NCBI RefSeq assembly: GCF_020687765.1
Contig: NZ_JAJEWJ010000012.1
Coordinates: 1 to 38,675 of the forward strand
Length of the DNA: 38,675 bases
Direction: 5' to 3'
Origin: Sphingobacterium sp. FBM7-1
GTDB lineage: Bacteria > Bacteroidota > Bacteroidia > Sphingobacteriales > Sphingobacteriaceae
The position numbers were made by a program, and so were the translations under genes. Under the pieces are notes generated by a model. It searched no databases and had not been told where the DNA came from. It was given only the letters and a program-made list of their open reading frames with translations. This document shows positions 32,915 to 38,675 of this stretch, piece after piece (within the stretch, counting starts at the first letter, position 1; each line of letters opens with the position of its first letter).

Positions 32915-32960
32915 CTTGACTTTTTTTGCTTCGTTTTTTGTGTCAAGACAAAAAATGAAG
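32915..32960 (+). repeat. Composite repeat, site 3, module 4: overlapping stems
   Basis: CTTGAC (32915-32920) pairs with GTCAAG (32942-32947), a paired change from CTTGAT/ATCAAG. Stem 2, CTTCGTTTTTTG (32929-32940) with CAAAAAATGAAG (32949-32960), differs from the C4T6/A6G4 stem of sites 1 and 2 but still pairs (one G-U). It ends 21 bases before the rfbB start. Confidence 0.78.
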
Positions 32961-32981
32961 AAGAACTTTTATATTAGCAAG

Positions 32982-34037
32982 ATGAAAAAAACCATTGTCA
33001 TAACCGGCGGTGCCGGCTTCATCGGTTCACACGTGGTTCGCGAATTTGTCAACAAATACCCCGATTACCATATCATCAACTTAGATGCGCTGACGTATGC
33101 AGGCAATTTAGAGAATTTGAAGGACGTCAAAGATGCTCCGAACTATACCTTTATAAAAGCAGACATTACGCATGCAGCACATATGCTAGACATCTTTCGG
33201 GAATATCAACCCGACGGCGTCATCCATTTGGCGGCCGAGTCGCACGTCGACCGTTCCATTACGTCGCCGACCGATTTTGTCATGACCAACGTCGTGGGTA
33301 CCGTCAACCTCCTGAACGCCGCACGTGAAACATGGCAAGGGCAGCTCGAGGGCAAGCGTTTCCATCACGTCTCTACCGACGAAGTGTACGGCACGCTGGG
33401 TGCGACCGGCCTCTTTACCGAAGACACCCCTTACGATCCACATTCGCCCTATTCCGCATCGAAGGCCTCGTCCGATCATTTCATACGCGCCTACCACGAT
33501 ACCTACGGGCTGCCGGTGGTCATTACCAACTGCTCCAACAACTACGGGCCCAACCACTTCCCCGAGAAGCTGATTCCGCTCTGTATCCTGAATATTCTGC
33601 ACGGTAAACCCCTGCCAATCTACGGCGATGGGAAGTACACGCGCGACTGGCTGTATGTCGTCGATCATGCGCGCGCAATCGATCTGGTTTTCCACGAAGG
33701 AGAAAACGGCGAATCCTACAATATCGGCGGCTTCAACGAATGGCAAAACATAGACCTCGTCCGCGAGCTCTGCCGGCAGATGGACGAAAAGCTCGGTCAA
33801 GCCCCCGGCACCGCTGCGCAGCTGATCACCTACGTCAAAGACCGGCCCGGGCACGACTTGCGCTACGCCATTGACGCCACCAAAATCAATACCGAGCTGG
33901 GCTATGAGCCCTCCGTCACCTTCGAAGAAGGCCTTTCCCATACGATCGACTGGTTTCTCGAAAACCGAGAATGGCTGGAGCGCGTAAACTCCGGCGCCTA
34001 TCAAGACTATTACCACGAACAGTATAAAGATAAATAA
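32982..34037 (+). CDS. rfbB: dTDP-glucose 4,6-dehydratase
   Basis: A 351-residue enzyme for the second step of dTDP-L-rhamnose synthesis, an NAD-dependent short-chain dehydrogenase. Seen: the nucleotide loop GGAGFIGSHV (residues 9-18), LAAESHVDRS, STDEVYGTLG with the dehydratase D-E pair, and YSASKASSDH with catalytic Y and K. I chose the ATG at 32982, which gives the family's normal start KKTIVITGGAG. The longer frame from 32916 would add 22 residues translated from the repeat element. First gene of rfbBCDA; three bases separate it from rfbC. Confidence 0.96.
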   Translation: MKKTIVITGGAGFIGSHVVREFVNKYPDYHIINLDALTYAGNLENLKDVKDAPNYTFIKADITHAAHMLDIFREYQPDGVIHLAAESHVDRSITSPTDFVMTNVVGTVNLLNAARETWQGQLEGKRFHHVSTDEVYGTLGATGLFTEDTPYDPHSPYSASKASSDHFIRAYHDTYGLPVVITNCSNNYGPNHFPEKLIPLCILNILHGKPLPIYGDGKYTRDWLYVVDHARAIDLVFHEGENGESYNIGGFNEWQNIDLVRELCRQMDEKLGQAPGTAAQLITYVKDRPGHDLRYAIDATKINTELGYEPSVTFEEGLSHTIDWFLENREWLERVNSGAYQDYYHEQYKDK

Positions 34038-34040
34038 GCG

Positions 34041-34577
34041 ATGAAGGTTACCGAAACAAAACTATCCGGTTGTTTTATCATCGAACCGACGAAGCTCGGC
34101 GATAGCCGCGGCTATTTCTTTGAAAGCTTCAACGAGCGGACTTTTCAGGAACAGACCGGGTCCACGGCGCGTTTTGTGCAAGACAACCAATCCTTTTCGA
34201 CTAGGGGTGTCCTCCGCGGGCTACACGCCCAGCGCGGCGAATACGCCCAAGCGAAGCTCGTGCGTGTGCTGCAAGGAGCCGTGCTCGACGTTATGGTCGA
34301 TGCCCGGCCCGAATCCCCGACCTTCGGGCAGTACGAAACCGTCGAGCTCAGCGCCGAGAACAACCTGCAAGCCTTTATACCCCGCGGATTTCTGCACGGC
34401 TTTGTCGTCCTGTCCGATACCGCCACCTTTTTCTACAAATGCGATAATTTTTACCATAAAGAAGCCGAGTGGGGTGTCCGTTACGACGATCCCACGCTGG
34501 CGATCAATTGGCAGCTCCCACAAGACCAGCTGCTGATATCCGATAAAGATCAGCTATTGCCCTTTTGGGATATATAA
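34041..34577 (+). CDS. rfbC: dTDP-4-dehydrorhamnose 3,5-epimerase
   Basis: A 178-residue cupin-fold epimerase, third step of dTDP-rhamnose synthesis. The catalytic histidine is in GVLRGLHAQ (about residue 60); also seen are KLVRVLQGAVLDVMVDAR with the conserved lysine and aspartate, FIPRGFLHGFVVLSD and FYKCDNFYHKEAEWGVRYDD with the catalytic tyrosine. The length is normal. It sits three bases after rfbB and 13 before rfbD. Confidence 0.96.
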   Translation: MKVTETKLSGCFIIEPTKLGDSRGYFFESFNERTFQEQTGSTARFVQDNQSFSTRGVLRGLHAQRGEYAQAKLVRVLQGAVLDVMVDARPESPTFGQYETVELSAENNLQAFIPRGFLHGFVVLSDTATFFYKCDNFYHKEAEWGVRYDDPTLAINWQLPQDQLLISDKDQLLPFWDI

Positions 34578-34590
34578 TAAGCTCACAACC

Positions 34591-35448
34591 ATGTCACAAC
34601 GCATATTAATCACCGGCGCCGGCGGACAAGTCGGCACGGCGCTACAGCAGCAGCTCGAAAACGAAAACTTCGAGACCTTTTTTCTCGATAGGAAGCAGCT
34701 GCCCTTGGAGCAAACCCTGATCATCCAGGATATCCTCGGGATGTACCAGCCCGATATCATCCTCCATGCCGCTGCCTACACCGCGGTCGATAAAGCCGAA
34801 AGCGAACCCGAGCTCGCCAATGCCGTCAACCATCTGGCCAGCGAGGAGATCGCGCAATATTGCCGTATCCACGGTGTCAAGCTACTGGCCATCTCGACAG
34901 ACTACGTGTTCGACGGGCAATCTAGCGAGCCGCTCACCGAAGAAGCCACGCCCGCACCACTGAACGTCTACGGACAAAGCAAGTGGAAAGGCGAGCAAGC
35001 CATACAGAAATGGGCGCCCGATAGCATTATTATCCGCACCTCCTGGGTCTACGGCGAGCAAGGCCACAACTTTGTAAACACGATGCAGCGGCTAATGCAC
35101 GAACGCGAAACACTGTCTGTTGTCAATGACCAGATCGGATCACCCACCTACGCCGGCGACCTCGCCCGGGCGATCGTCACGATCCTGAAAGCAGACCGCT
35201 GGCAGCCCGGCATCTACCATTACGCTAACGAAGGCGAAGTGTCGTGGTACGACTTTGCAGTAGCCGTCCGGGAGCAGATCGGCGCCAGCTGCCAGATCAA
35301 CGCTATCCCGACGAGCCAATACCCCACACCCGCCAAGCGGCCAAGCTATTCCCTGTTGGATAAAAGCAAGATAAAGCGTACATTTAACGTACGCGTGCCG
35401 TTTTGGTTAGATAGCCTAACGGAGATGCTCAACCCCAATCAAGCATAA
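34591..35448 (+). CDS. rfbD: dTDP-4-dehydrorhamnose reductase
   Basis: A 285-residue NAD(P)H-dependent reductase completing dTDP-L-rhamnose. Seen: [14 protein letters not shown] (about residues 7-20), [21 protein letters not shown], and the catalytic YGQSKWKGE with Y and [13 protein letters not shown] follows. It is complete and cytoplasmic. It is followed two bases later by rfbA. Confidence 0.96.
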   Translation: MSQRILITGAGGQVGTALQQQLENENFETFFLDRKQLPLEQTLIIQDILGMYQPDIILHAAAYTAVDKAESEPELANAVNHLASEEIAQYCRIHGVKLLAISTDYVFDGQSSEPLTEEATPAPLNVYGQSKWKGEQAIQKWAPDSIIIRTSWVYGEQGHNFVNTMQRLMHERETLSVVNDQIGSPTYAGDLARAIVTILKADRWQPGIYHYANEGEVSWYDFAVAVREQIGASCQINAIPTSQYPTPAKRPSYSLLDKSKIKRTFNVRVPFWLDSLTEMLNPNQA

Positions 35449-35450
35449 CG

Positions 35451-36317
35451 ATGAAAGGCATTATACTCGCCGGCGGTTCCGGCACCCGTTTACACCCATT
35501 AACCCTTGCCGTATCCAAGCAGCTGATGCCCGTGTACGACAAGCCGATGATCTATTACCCGCTGTCTACCTTGATGCTGGCAGGTATCAGCGACATCCTG
35601 CTGATCTCCACGCCACAAGATCTGCCGAATTTCCAAAAGCTTCTGGGAGACGGATCGCAGATCGGTTGCCGGATCAGCTATAAAGAGCAGCCCAGCCCTG
35701 ACGGGCTAGCCCAGGCCTTCATATTGGGAGAAGACTTTATCGGAGACGACAAGGTTGCGCTCATTCTGGGCGACAATATCTTCTACGGGTCCGGTATGTC
35801 CAAGCTGTTGCAAGGCAGTGCCGATCCAGAGGGCGGCGTCATCTTCGCCTACCCCGTGCAAGATCCCGAGCGGTACGGCGTCGTAGAGTTCAATGCCGCC
35901 AAAGAAGTCGTATCCATCGAGGAGAAACCCGCTGCCCCGAAGTCGCGCTATGCCATTCCCGGCCTCTACTTTTACGACAATGAGGTCGTCAATATCGCCA
36001 AAAACATCAAACCCTCCCTGCGTGGCGAACTCGAAATCACCGACATCAACAAAGAATACCTCCGCCGTGGCAAGCTAAAGGTCGGCGTGTTCGATCGAGG
36101 TACCGCCTGGCTCGATACCGGCACCATTGCATCCCTGATGCAGGCCGGTCAGTTTATCCAAGTCATCGAAGAGCGGCAAGGTATGAAGATCGGTGCCATC
36201 GAAGAAGTCGCCTACCGCATGGGCTATATCGATCGCGAGCAGCTCCTGCAGCTTGCCGAGCCGCTAGTCAAATCCGGTTATGGCGAGTACCTCAAGCGCG
36301 TCGTCCAAACTTTTTAA
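35451..36317 (+). CDS. rfbA: Glucose-1-phosphate thymidylyltransferase
   Basis: A 288-residue enzyme for the first step of dTDP-rhamnose synthesis. The signature [20 protein letters not shown] begins at residue 5; [20 protein letters not shown], the metal-binding [17 protein letters not shown] and WLDTGT are all present. The gene order B-C-D-A with gaps of 3, 13 and 2 bases shows one operon. Past it, the short inverted repeat AATGTCCA/TGGACATT (36354-36361 with 36396-36403) lies before the next gene; it has no T tail. Confidence 0.96.
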   Translation: MKGIILAGGSGTRLHPLTLAVSKQLMPVYDKPMIYYPLSTLMLAGISDILLISTPQDLPNFQKLLGDGSQIGCRISYKEQPSPDGLAQAFILGEDFIGDDKVALILGDNIFYGSGMSKLLQGSADPEGGVIFAYPVQDPERYGVVEFNAAKEVVSIEEKPAAPKSRYAIPGLYFYDNEVVNIAKNIKPSLRGELEITDINKEYLRRGKLKVGVFDRGTAWLDTGTIASLMQAGQFIQVIEERQGMKIGAIEEVAYRMGYIDREQLLQLAEPLVKSGYGEYLKRVVQTF

Positions 36318-36436
36318 TACAAGCGTTGTTCTTTATTAAAACGATTGTTATGAAATGTCCATGATTGTCAAACACAAACACCGGTGAATATAGTCTGGAC
36401 ATTCCATATAGCACTTAAAAGACAAATTGTATACAT

Positions 36437-36610
36437 ATGAAAAGATATTCACAGTTTTTACTCCTATCGCTCAGTTTGTTTCTGTTTAACAGCTGTGCGC
36501 TCATCGAAGGCGTCTTTAAAGCTGGCGTCTGGGTCGGTATCCTTATCGTAGTAGCCATTATCGCTGCGGTGATCTGGCTGATTTCGAAAGTTACCGGCGG
36601 CAGCAGGTAA
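36437..36610 (+). CDS. Small membrane lipoprotein, 57 residues
   Basis: A short gene beginning MKRYSQFLLLSLSLFLFNSC and ending in TGGSR. The signal sequence carries a lipobox (LFNSC, cysteine 20), then ALIEGVFKAGVWVGILIVVA leads into a second hydrophobic helix (about residues 30-49) and a short basic tail. Similar tiny lipoproteins with a GxWxGI helix are, as far as I recall, common in Bacteroidota, with unknown role. The frame is intact, the start ATACATATG resembles that of the YfhO gene, and a terminator follows at 36674. Likely real. Confidence 0.72.
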   Translation: MKRYSQFLLLSLSLFLFNSCALIEGVFKAGVWVGILIVVAIIAAVIWLISKVTGGSR

Positions 36611-36673
36611 TAGCGCGGTTATAAGCGGTAATAATTTGCAGATGAATTTTCTGAAGTGTAAATTAACTTACTC

Positions 36674-36703
36674 AAAAAATACCCAATAGTGGGTATTTTT
36701 TTT
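36674..36703 (+). terminator. Intrinsic terminator after the small lipoprotein gene
   Basis: AAAAATACCC (36675-36684) pairs with GGGTATTTTT (36691-36700) and is followed by further T. It ends the small lipoprotein transcript. Confidence 0.8.
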
Positions 36704-36776
36704 GCACAAAGGCTCGTATATTAGTGGCGCCGCAAAGAAGGTAGGCGTTTCCGCTGGAGTAAAAATGTCGCCTTGA

Positions 36777-36908
36777 TTGGTCACAACGGACTATCTTGCG
36801 GCGGTACAAGGCAGCTTCGCGCAAGATCATGCGTTTTACCATGTCAACACGATCAAATACTACGACGAAGTAGAGCCGCGGACCAAAGAAGAGAAAGTAA
36901 CCCAATAA
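36777..36908 (+). pseudogene. C-terminal fragment of an unrecognised gene
   Basis: A reading frame with coding-like character, LVTTDYLAAVQGSFAQDHAF and then YHVNTIKYYDEVEPRTKEEK, ends in a stop at 36906-36908. In frame just upstream stands a TGA (36774-36776) preceded by VGVSAGVKMSP, and no start codon is available. It lies directly after the terminator at 36674-36703. It reads like the tail of a lost gene; I cannot name the family. Confidence 0.4.
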
Positions 36909-36917
36909 ATCTAACCG

Positions 36918-37136
36918 GTGAAAGCTATAGAATGCAGAATAGAAAAACGTTCTTGGACAAGTAAAATTTATAGCATACTTTTGGGATGGATTGTGTATTT
37001 GTTAGTGCCAAAAATGCTGTACTCCAAGTTGCCAATTATGCTGCATTCTTATTTACCATTTACAAATAGCGTTTTTAGAGCCGTGGTATCCCATCGAGCT
37101 TACCGTTACGCCATTACCACAGTATGCTGTCCATAA
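36918..37136 (+). pseudogene. Possible N-terminal remnant of a LytS-type kinase
   Basis: A 72-codon frame with one membrane-like segment (IYSILLGWIVYLLVPKMLYS). The pattern of a helix ending in VPKxLYxK recalls the membrane part of Bacteroidota LytS-type kinases, and the matching catalytic tail lies at 37546-37833. The frame is short, and the part after residue 45 does not look like protein from that family. Tentative. Confidence 0.25.
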
Positions 37137-37159
37137 GGACGTATCCGCCCTATCAAGAG

Positions 37160-37203
37160 ACACAGTTTATTTTACACTCCCACACAGTTTATTTTACACT
37201 CCC
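37160..37203. repeat. Perfect 22-bp tandem duplication, possibly insertion-sequence ends
   Basis: The unit ACACAGTTTATTTTACACTC(CC) occurs at 37160-37181 and 37182-37203 without a mismatch. Read on the minus strand it starts GGGAGTGTAAAATAAACTGT, which from memory resembles terminal repeats of IS256-type elements. There is no transposase nearby. Confidence 0.6.
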
Positions 37204-37289
37204 TAATAGCCGGCGAGTACCCGCTATTTTCTGTTTAATAATATTCCTCGTCCTCTTCTGGCACCGGCATTTTAAAATGTATTACATTC

Positions 37290-37391
37290 TTATTTCTCGA
37301 ACCAATTTTCAATTTTTAGATTCTTTATATATCTAAAATCTTTCACATTATCTGTTACCAGCGTTAAATTATTAGCTAGGCAGTTACCTAG
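37290..37391 (-). pseudogene. C-terminal remnant of a PIN-domain (VapC-like) toxin
   Basis: The minus strand encodes LGNCLANNLTLVTDNVKDFR followed by YIKNLKIENWFEK and a stop. This matches the last 33 residues of VapC-type PIN ribonucleases, where LVTxNxxxF precedes the end and carries the last acidic residue. The first hundred residues, with the other catalytic aspartates, are missing, so no active toxin can be made. Confidence 0.65.
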
Positions 37392-37504
37392 AGATTTAAA
37401 TCTTTCTCTCTAAACTTTCTACTTCCTTTAATTTCGTTGATAATCTCCTCTGCGGGCTTGTCGGATGCAAAAGCACCAAAAGACCGCTCAAATGCGTTTT
37501 GCTT
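37388..37504 (-). pseudogene. C-terminal remnant of a VapB-like antitoxin
   Basis: The minus strand encodes KQNAFERSFGAFASDKPAEE then IINEIKGSRKFREKDLNL and a stop (37388-37390). This resembles the C-terminal, toxin-binding half of antitoxins paired with PIN toxins (AEEIIxEIxxSRxF). No N-terminal DNA-binding part or start codon is seen. It stops exactly where the toxin tail begins, in the normal antitoxin-toxin order. Confidence 0.55.
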
Positions 37505-37545
37505 CCCTTTCTGGGAGCAATCCCCCAACTTCGCCCAATTTATTC

Positions 37546-37833
37546 GGGTACGCTATTCCGCCGACCAGCTTGCTATCGCTGGTTAAAAATGCCTTTAAAC
37601 ATGGTGATCTGCAGGATCAGCGATATCCCCTGGAAATATGCCTGGAGGTAACGAACAACCAGTTATCGGTGACGGTAAAAAATCAGAAACGCGGCGAGGC
37701 GGCGCTAGCATCGCATGGATATGGGCTGCGCAACTTGAGGCGGCGTCTGGAAATCGTGTACGGTGACCGGGCTGCCCTAGCGATCGAGGAAACGGAAACG
37801 GTATTTAAAGTAACCATCAATATTAATTTCTAA
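37546..37833 (+). pseudogene. LytS-type sensor histidine kinase, C-terminal ATPase remnant
   Basis: About 95 codons from GYAIPPTSLLSLVKNAFKHG to VFKVTININF. The N box (VKNAFKHG, usually VENAFKHG), a G-box-like SHGYGLRNLRRRLEIVYG and the final strand are those of the HATPase domain of LytS/YehU kinases. The membrane part and the HisKA-like domain with the phospho-accepting histidine are missing. An ATG at 37465 opens the frame, but its first 25 or so codons are antisense to the antitoxin remnant and unlike any kinase. A LytTR regulator follows 19 bases later, the standard partner, so this is probably a broken kinase gene. Confidence 0.72.
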
Positions 37834-37852
37834 TCTTTTAAACAATCAGCTT

Positions 37853-38608
37853 ATGAACAAATGGAGAGGCGTGATCATAGACGATCAGCAGTCGGCTATT
37901 GATCACATTATGGAGGAAGTCAAAGACCTGCCTTTTGTGGAAATCATCGGAACCTTTACAAACCACAGAGCCGGCGCACAGTTCTTACACGTTAACCCGG
38001 TAGATTTTATCATCCTGGACGTGGAATTGGAGAATACCAATGCGTTCCGTTTTCTGGCCAGTCTATCGAACCCGAAGATTCCGACCATCCTGTACACGGG
38101 CTACGATAAGTATGAAGACGAAGGCTATGACCGTGCTTTTGTGGATGTGTTGTTAAAGCCGGTGAGTAGGAGCCGGCTATTGGGTGCGCTCAGGAGGTTG
38201 GACACGGAGTTAAAGGCCTTGCTGCCGGTGACGGATAATGCGCTGGAAGGGTATTATGAATATTTTCAGGTCAAGGGTCCGGTGCGTTTCCAGCGGCAAA
38301 TCGTGTGGTTTAAAGATCTGGTGTATGCGGATATGCAAAACGGTAAATTATATCTGCATTTGCAGGACGGGACGAGTTTGGAGACGAATTCAACATTCGG
38401 GCGGATCATGGAGCTGCTACCCACTAAGTGGTTTATGGAGTGCGCTAAGGGAGTGGTGTTCAATATTAATTTTTACAAAGGTGTGCTGGACGGCGCAGTC
38501 GTGCTAACCGCCATGAAGAAAGGTGGACAGGATAACTTAACGCTCCCGAGGGGCAACCGGCAGGCGTTTCCCGATTTCTTTGCTTTTGTGGATAGTAACA
38601 TATTATAA
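37853..38608 (+). CDS. LytTR-family response regulator
   Basis: A 251-residue two-domain regulator. The receiver has the acidic pair D10-D11, the phospho-accepting D56 in FIILDVEL, T82 in LYTGYD and K102 in LLKPVS, so it looks functional. A linker leads to a C-terminal LytTR DNA-binding domain from about residue 145 (VWFKDLVYADMQNGKLYLHL) ending near LPRGNRQAFPDFF. The expected partner is the LytS-type kinase immediately upstream, which is truncated. Regulation must come from another kinase or from basal activity. Confidence 0.9.
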   Translation: MNKWRGVIIDDQQSAIDHIMEEVKDLPFVEIIGTFTNHRAGAQFLHVNPVDFIILDVELENTNAFRFLASLSNPKIPTILYTGYDKYEDEGYDRAFVDVLLKPVSRSRLLGALRRLDTELKALLPVTDNALEGYYEYFQVKGPVRFQRQIVWFKDLVYADMQNGKLYLHLQDGTSLETNSTFGRIMELLPTKWFMECAKGVVFNINFYKGVLDGAVVLTAMKKGGQDNLTLPRGNRQAFPDFFAFVDSNIL

Positions 38609-38629
38609 TAACTTAAATAAATTAACGGT

Positions 38630-38675
38630 ATGAAAAACGGTAAATGTGTACAGTGTGCAGTGATGCTGTCTATTT
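38630..38675 (+). CDS. Start of a further gene, cut by the window edge
   Basis: An ATG at 38630, 21 bases after the LytTR stop and in an AT-rich leader, opens MKNGKCVQCAVMLSI and runs off the end. Too short to classify; it might be the start of a signal sequence. The spacing suggests co-transcription with the regulator. Confidence 0.35.
   Translation, partial: MKNGKCVQCAVMLSI

Noticed and set aside
33186..34016. Open frame of 276 codons antisense to rfbB
   Set aside because: rfbB is a certain gene with all catalytic motifs; the antisense frame shows no recognisable domain.
36672..36905. Minus-strand frame of 77 codons
   Set aside because: Starts and ends over the terminator and is antisense to the more protein-like fragment at 36777-36908.
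37465..37545. Kinase coding sequence from the ATG at 37465
   Set aside because: This stretch is antisense to the antitoxin remnant and does not resemble a kinase; homology begins at about 37546.

Overview
The window looks like chromosomal DNA of a Bacteroidota bacterium, most likely of the Sphingobacteriaceae or a close relative. The seen evidence is: promoters of the TAnnTTTG (-7) type, few Shine-Dalgarno sites, a bamD / RNA polymerase omega / coaBC cluster, a YfhO membrane protein, a NifU C-terminal-domain protein and LytTR signalling. Family assignments rest on motifs read by eye; no database search was possible.

Layout. 1-348: end of an rRNA operon (23S 3' end, 5S, strong terminator). 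350-10010: housekeeping genes, mostly on the minus strand: an SRPBCC protein, an RsmF-like rRNA methyltransferase (plus), coaBC-rpoZ-bamD, a NifU-like protein and a secreted protein (plus), then the operon TPR protein-aroE-MBL hydrolase-LolC/E-type permease. 10141-19375, all minus: an OmpA-family porin with a long leader, a phosphate block (PiT transporter plus DUF47/PhoU-like partner behind a candidate Pho box, and a PhoR-like kinase), phosphatidylserine decarboxylase, a MORN-type secreted protein and DNA polymerase I. 19930-29127, all plus: rsgA, an AsmA-like protein, a TrkH/KtrA-type potassium system, a YfhO-family protein and rarA. 29930-36317, all plus: a DEDDh exonuclease, mannose-1-phosphate guanylyltransferase, a CpsB/YwqE-type phosphatase and the complete dTDP-rhamnose pathway rfbBCDA. 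These supply GDP-mannose (or a related sugar) and dTDP-L-rhamnose for surface polysaccharide. 36437-38675: a small lipoprotein, then a decayed stretch with a gene tail, a possible insertion-sequence end, the fused tails of a VapBC-like toxin-antitoxin pair and a beheaded LytS-type kinase, then an intact LytTR response regulator and the start of another gene.

The most unusual content is non-coding. Three long intergenic regions (19376-19929, 29128-29929, 32398-32981) carry the same composite of structured repeats in the same order and orientation, each ending just upstream of a plus-strand gene (rsgA, the exonuclease, rfbB). Modules: (1) an A/T-stem hairpin, (2) a long hairpin whose stem sequence changes between copies while pairing is kept and whose loop is conserved, (3) a palindrome of about 117 bp, (4) two overlapping stems in pseudoknot order. 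Paired substitutions between copies argue that the structures, not only the sequences, are conserved. I could not assign them to a described element.
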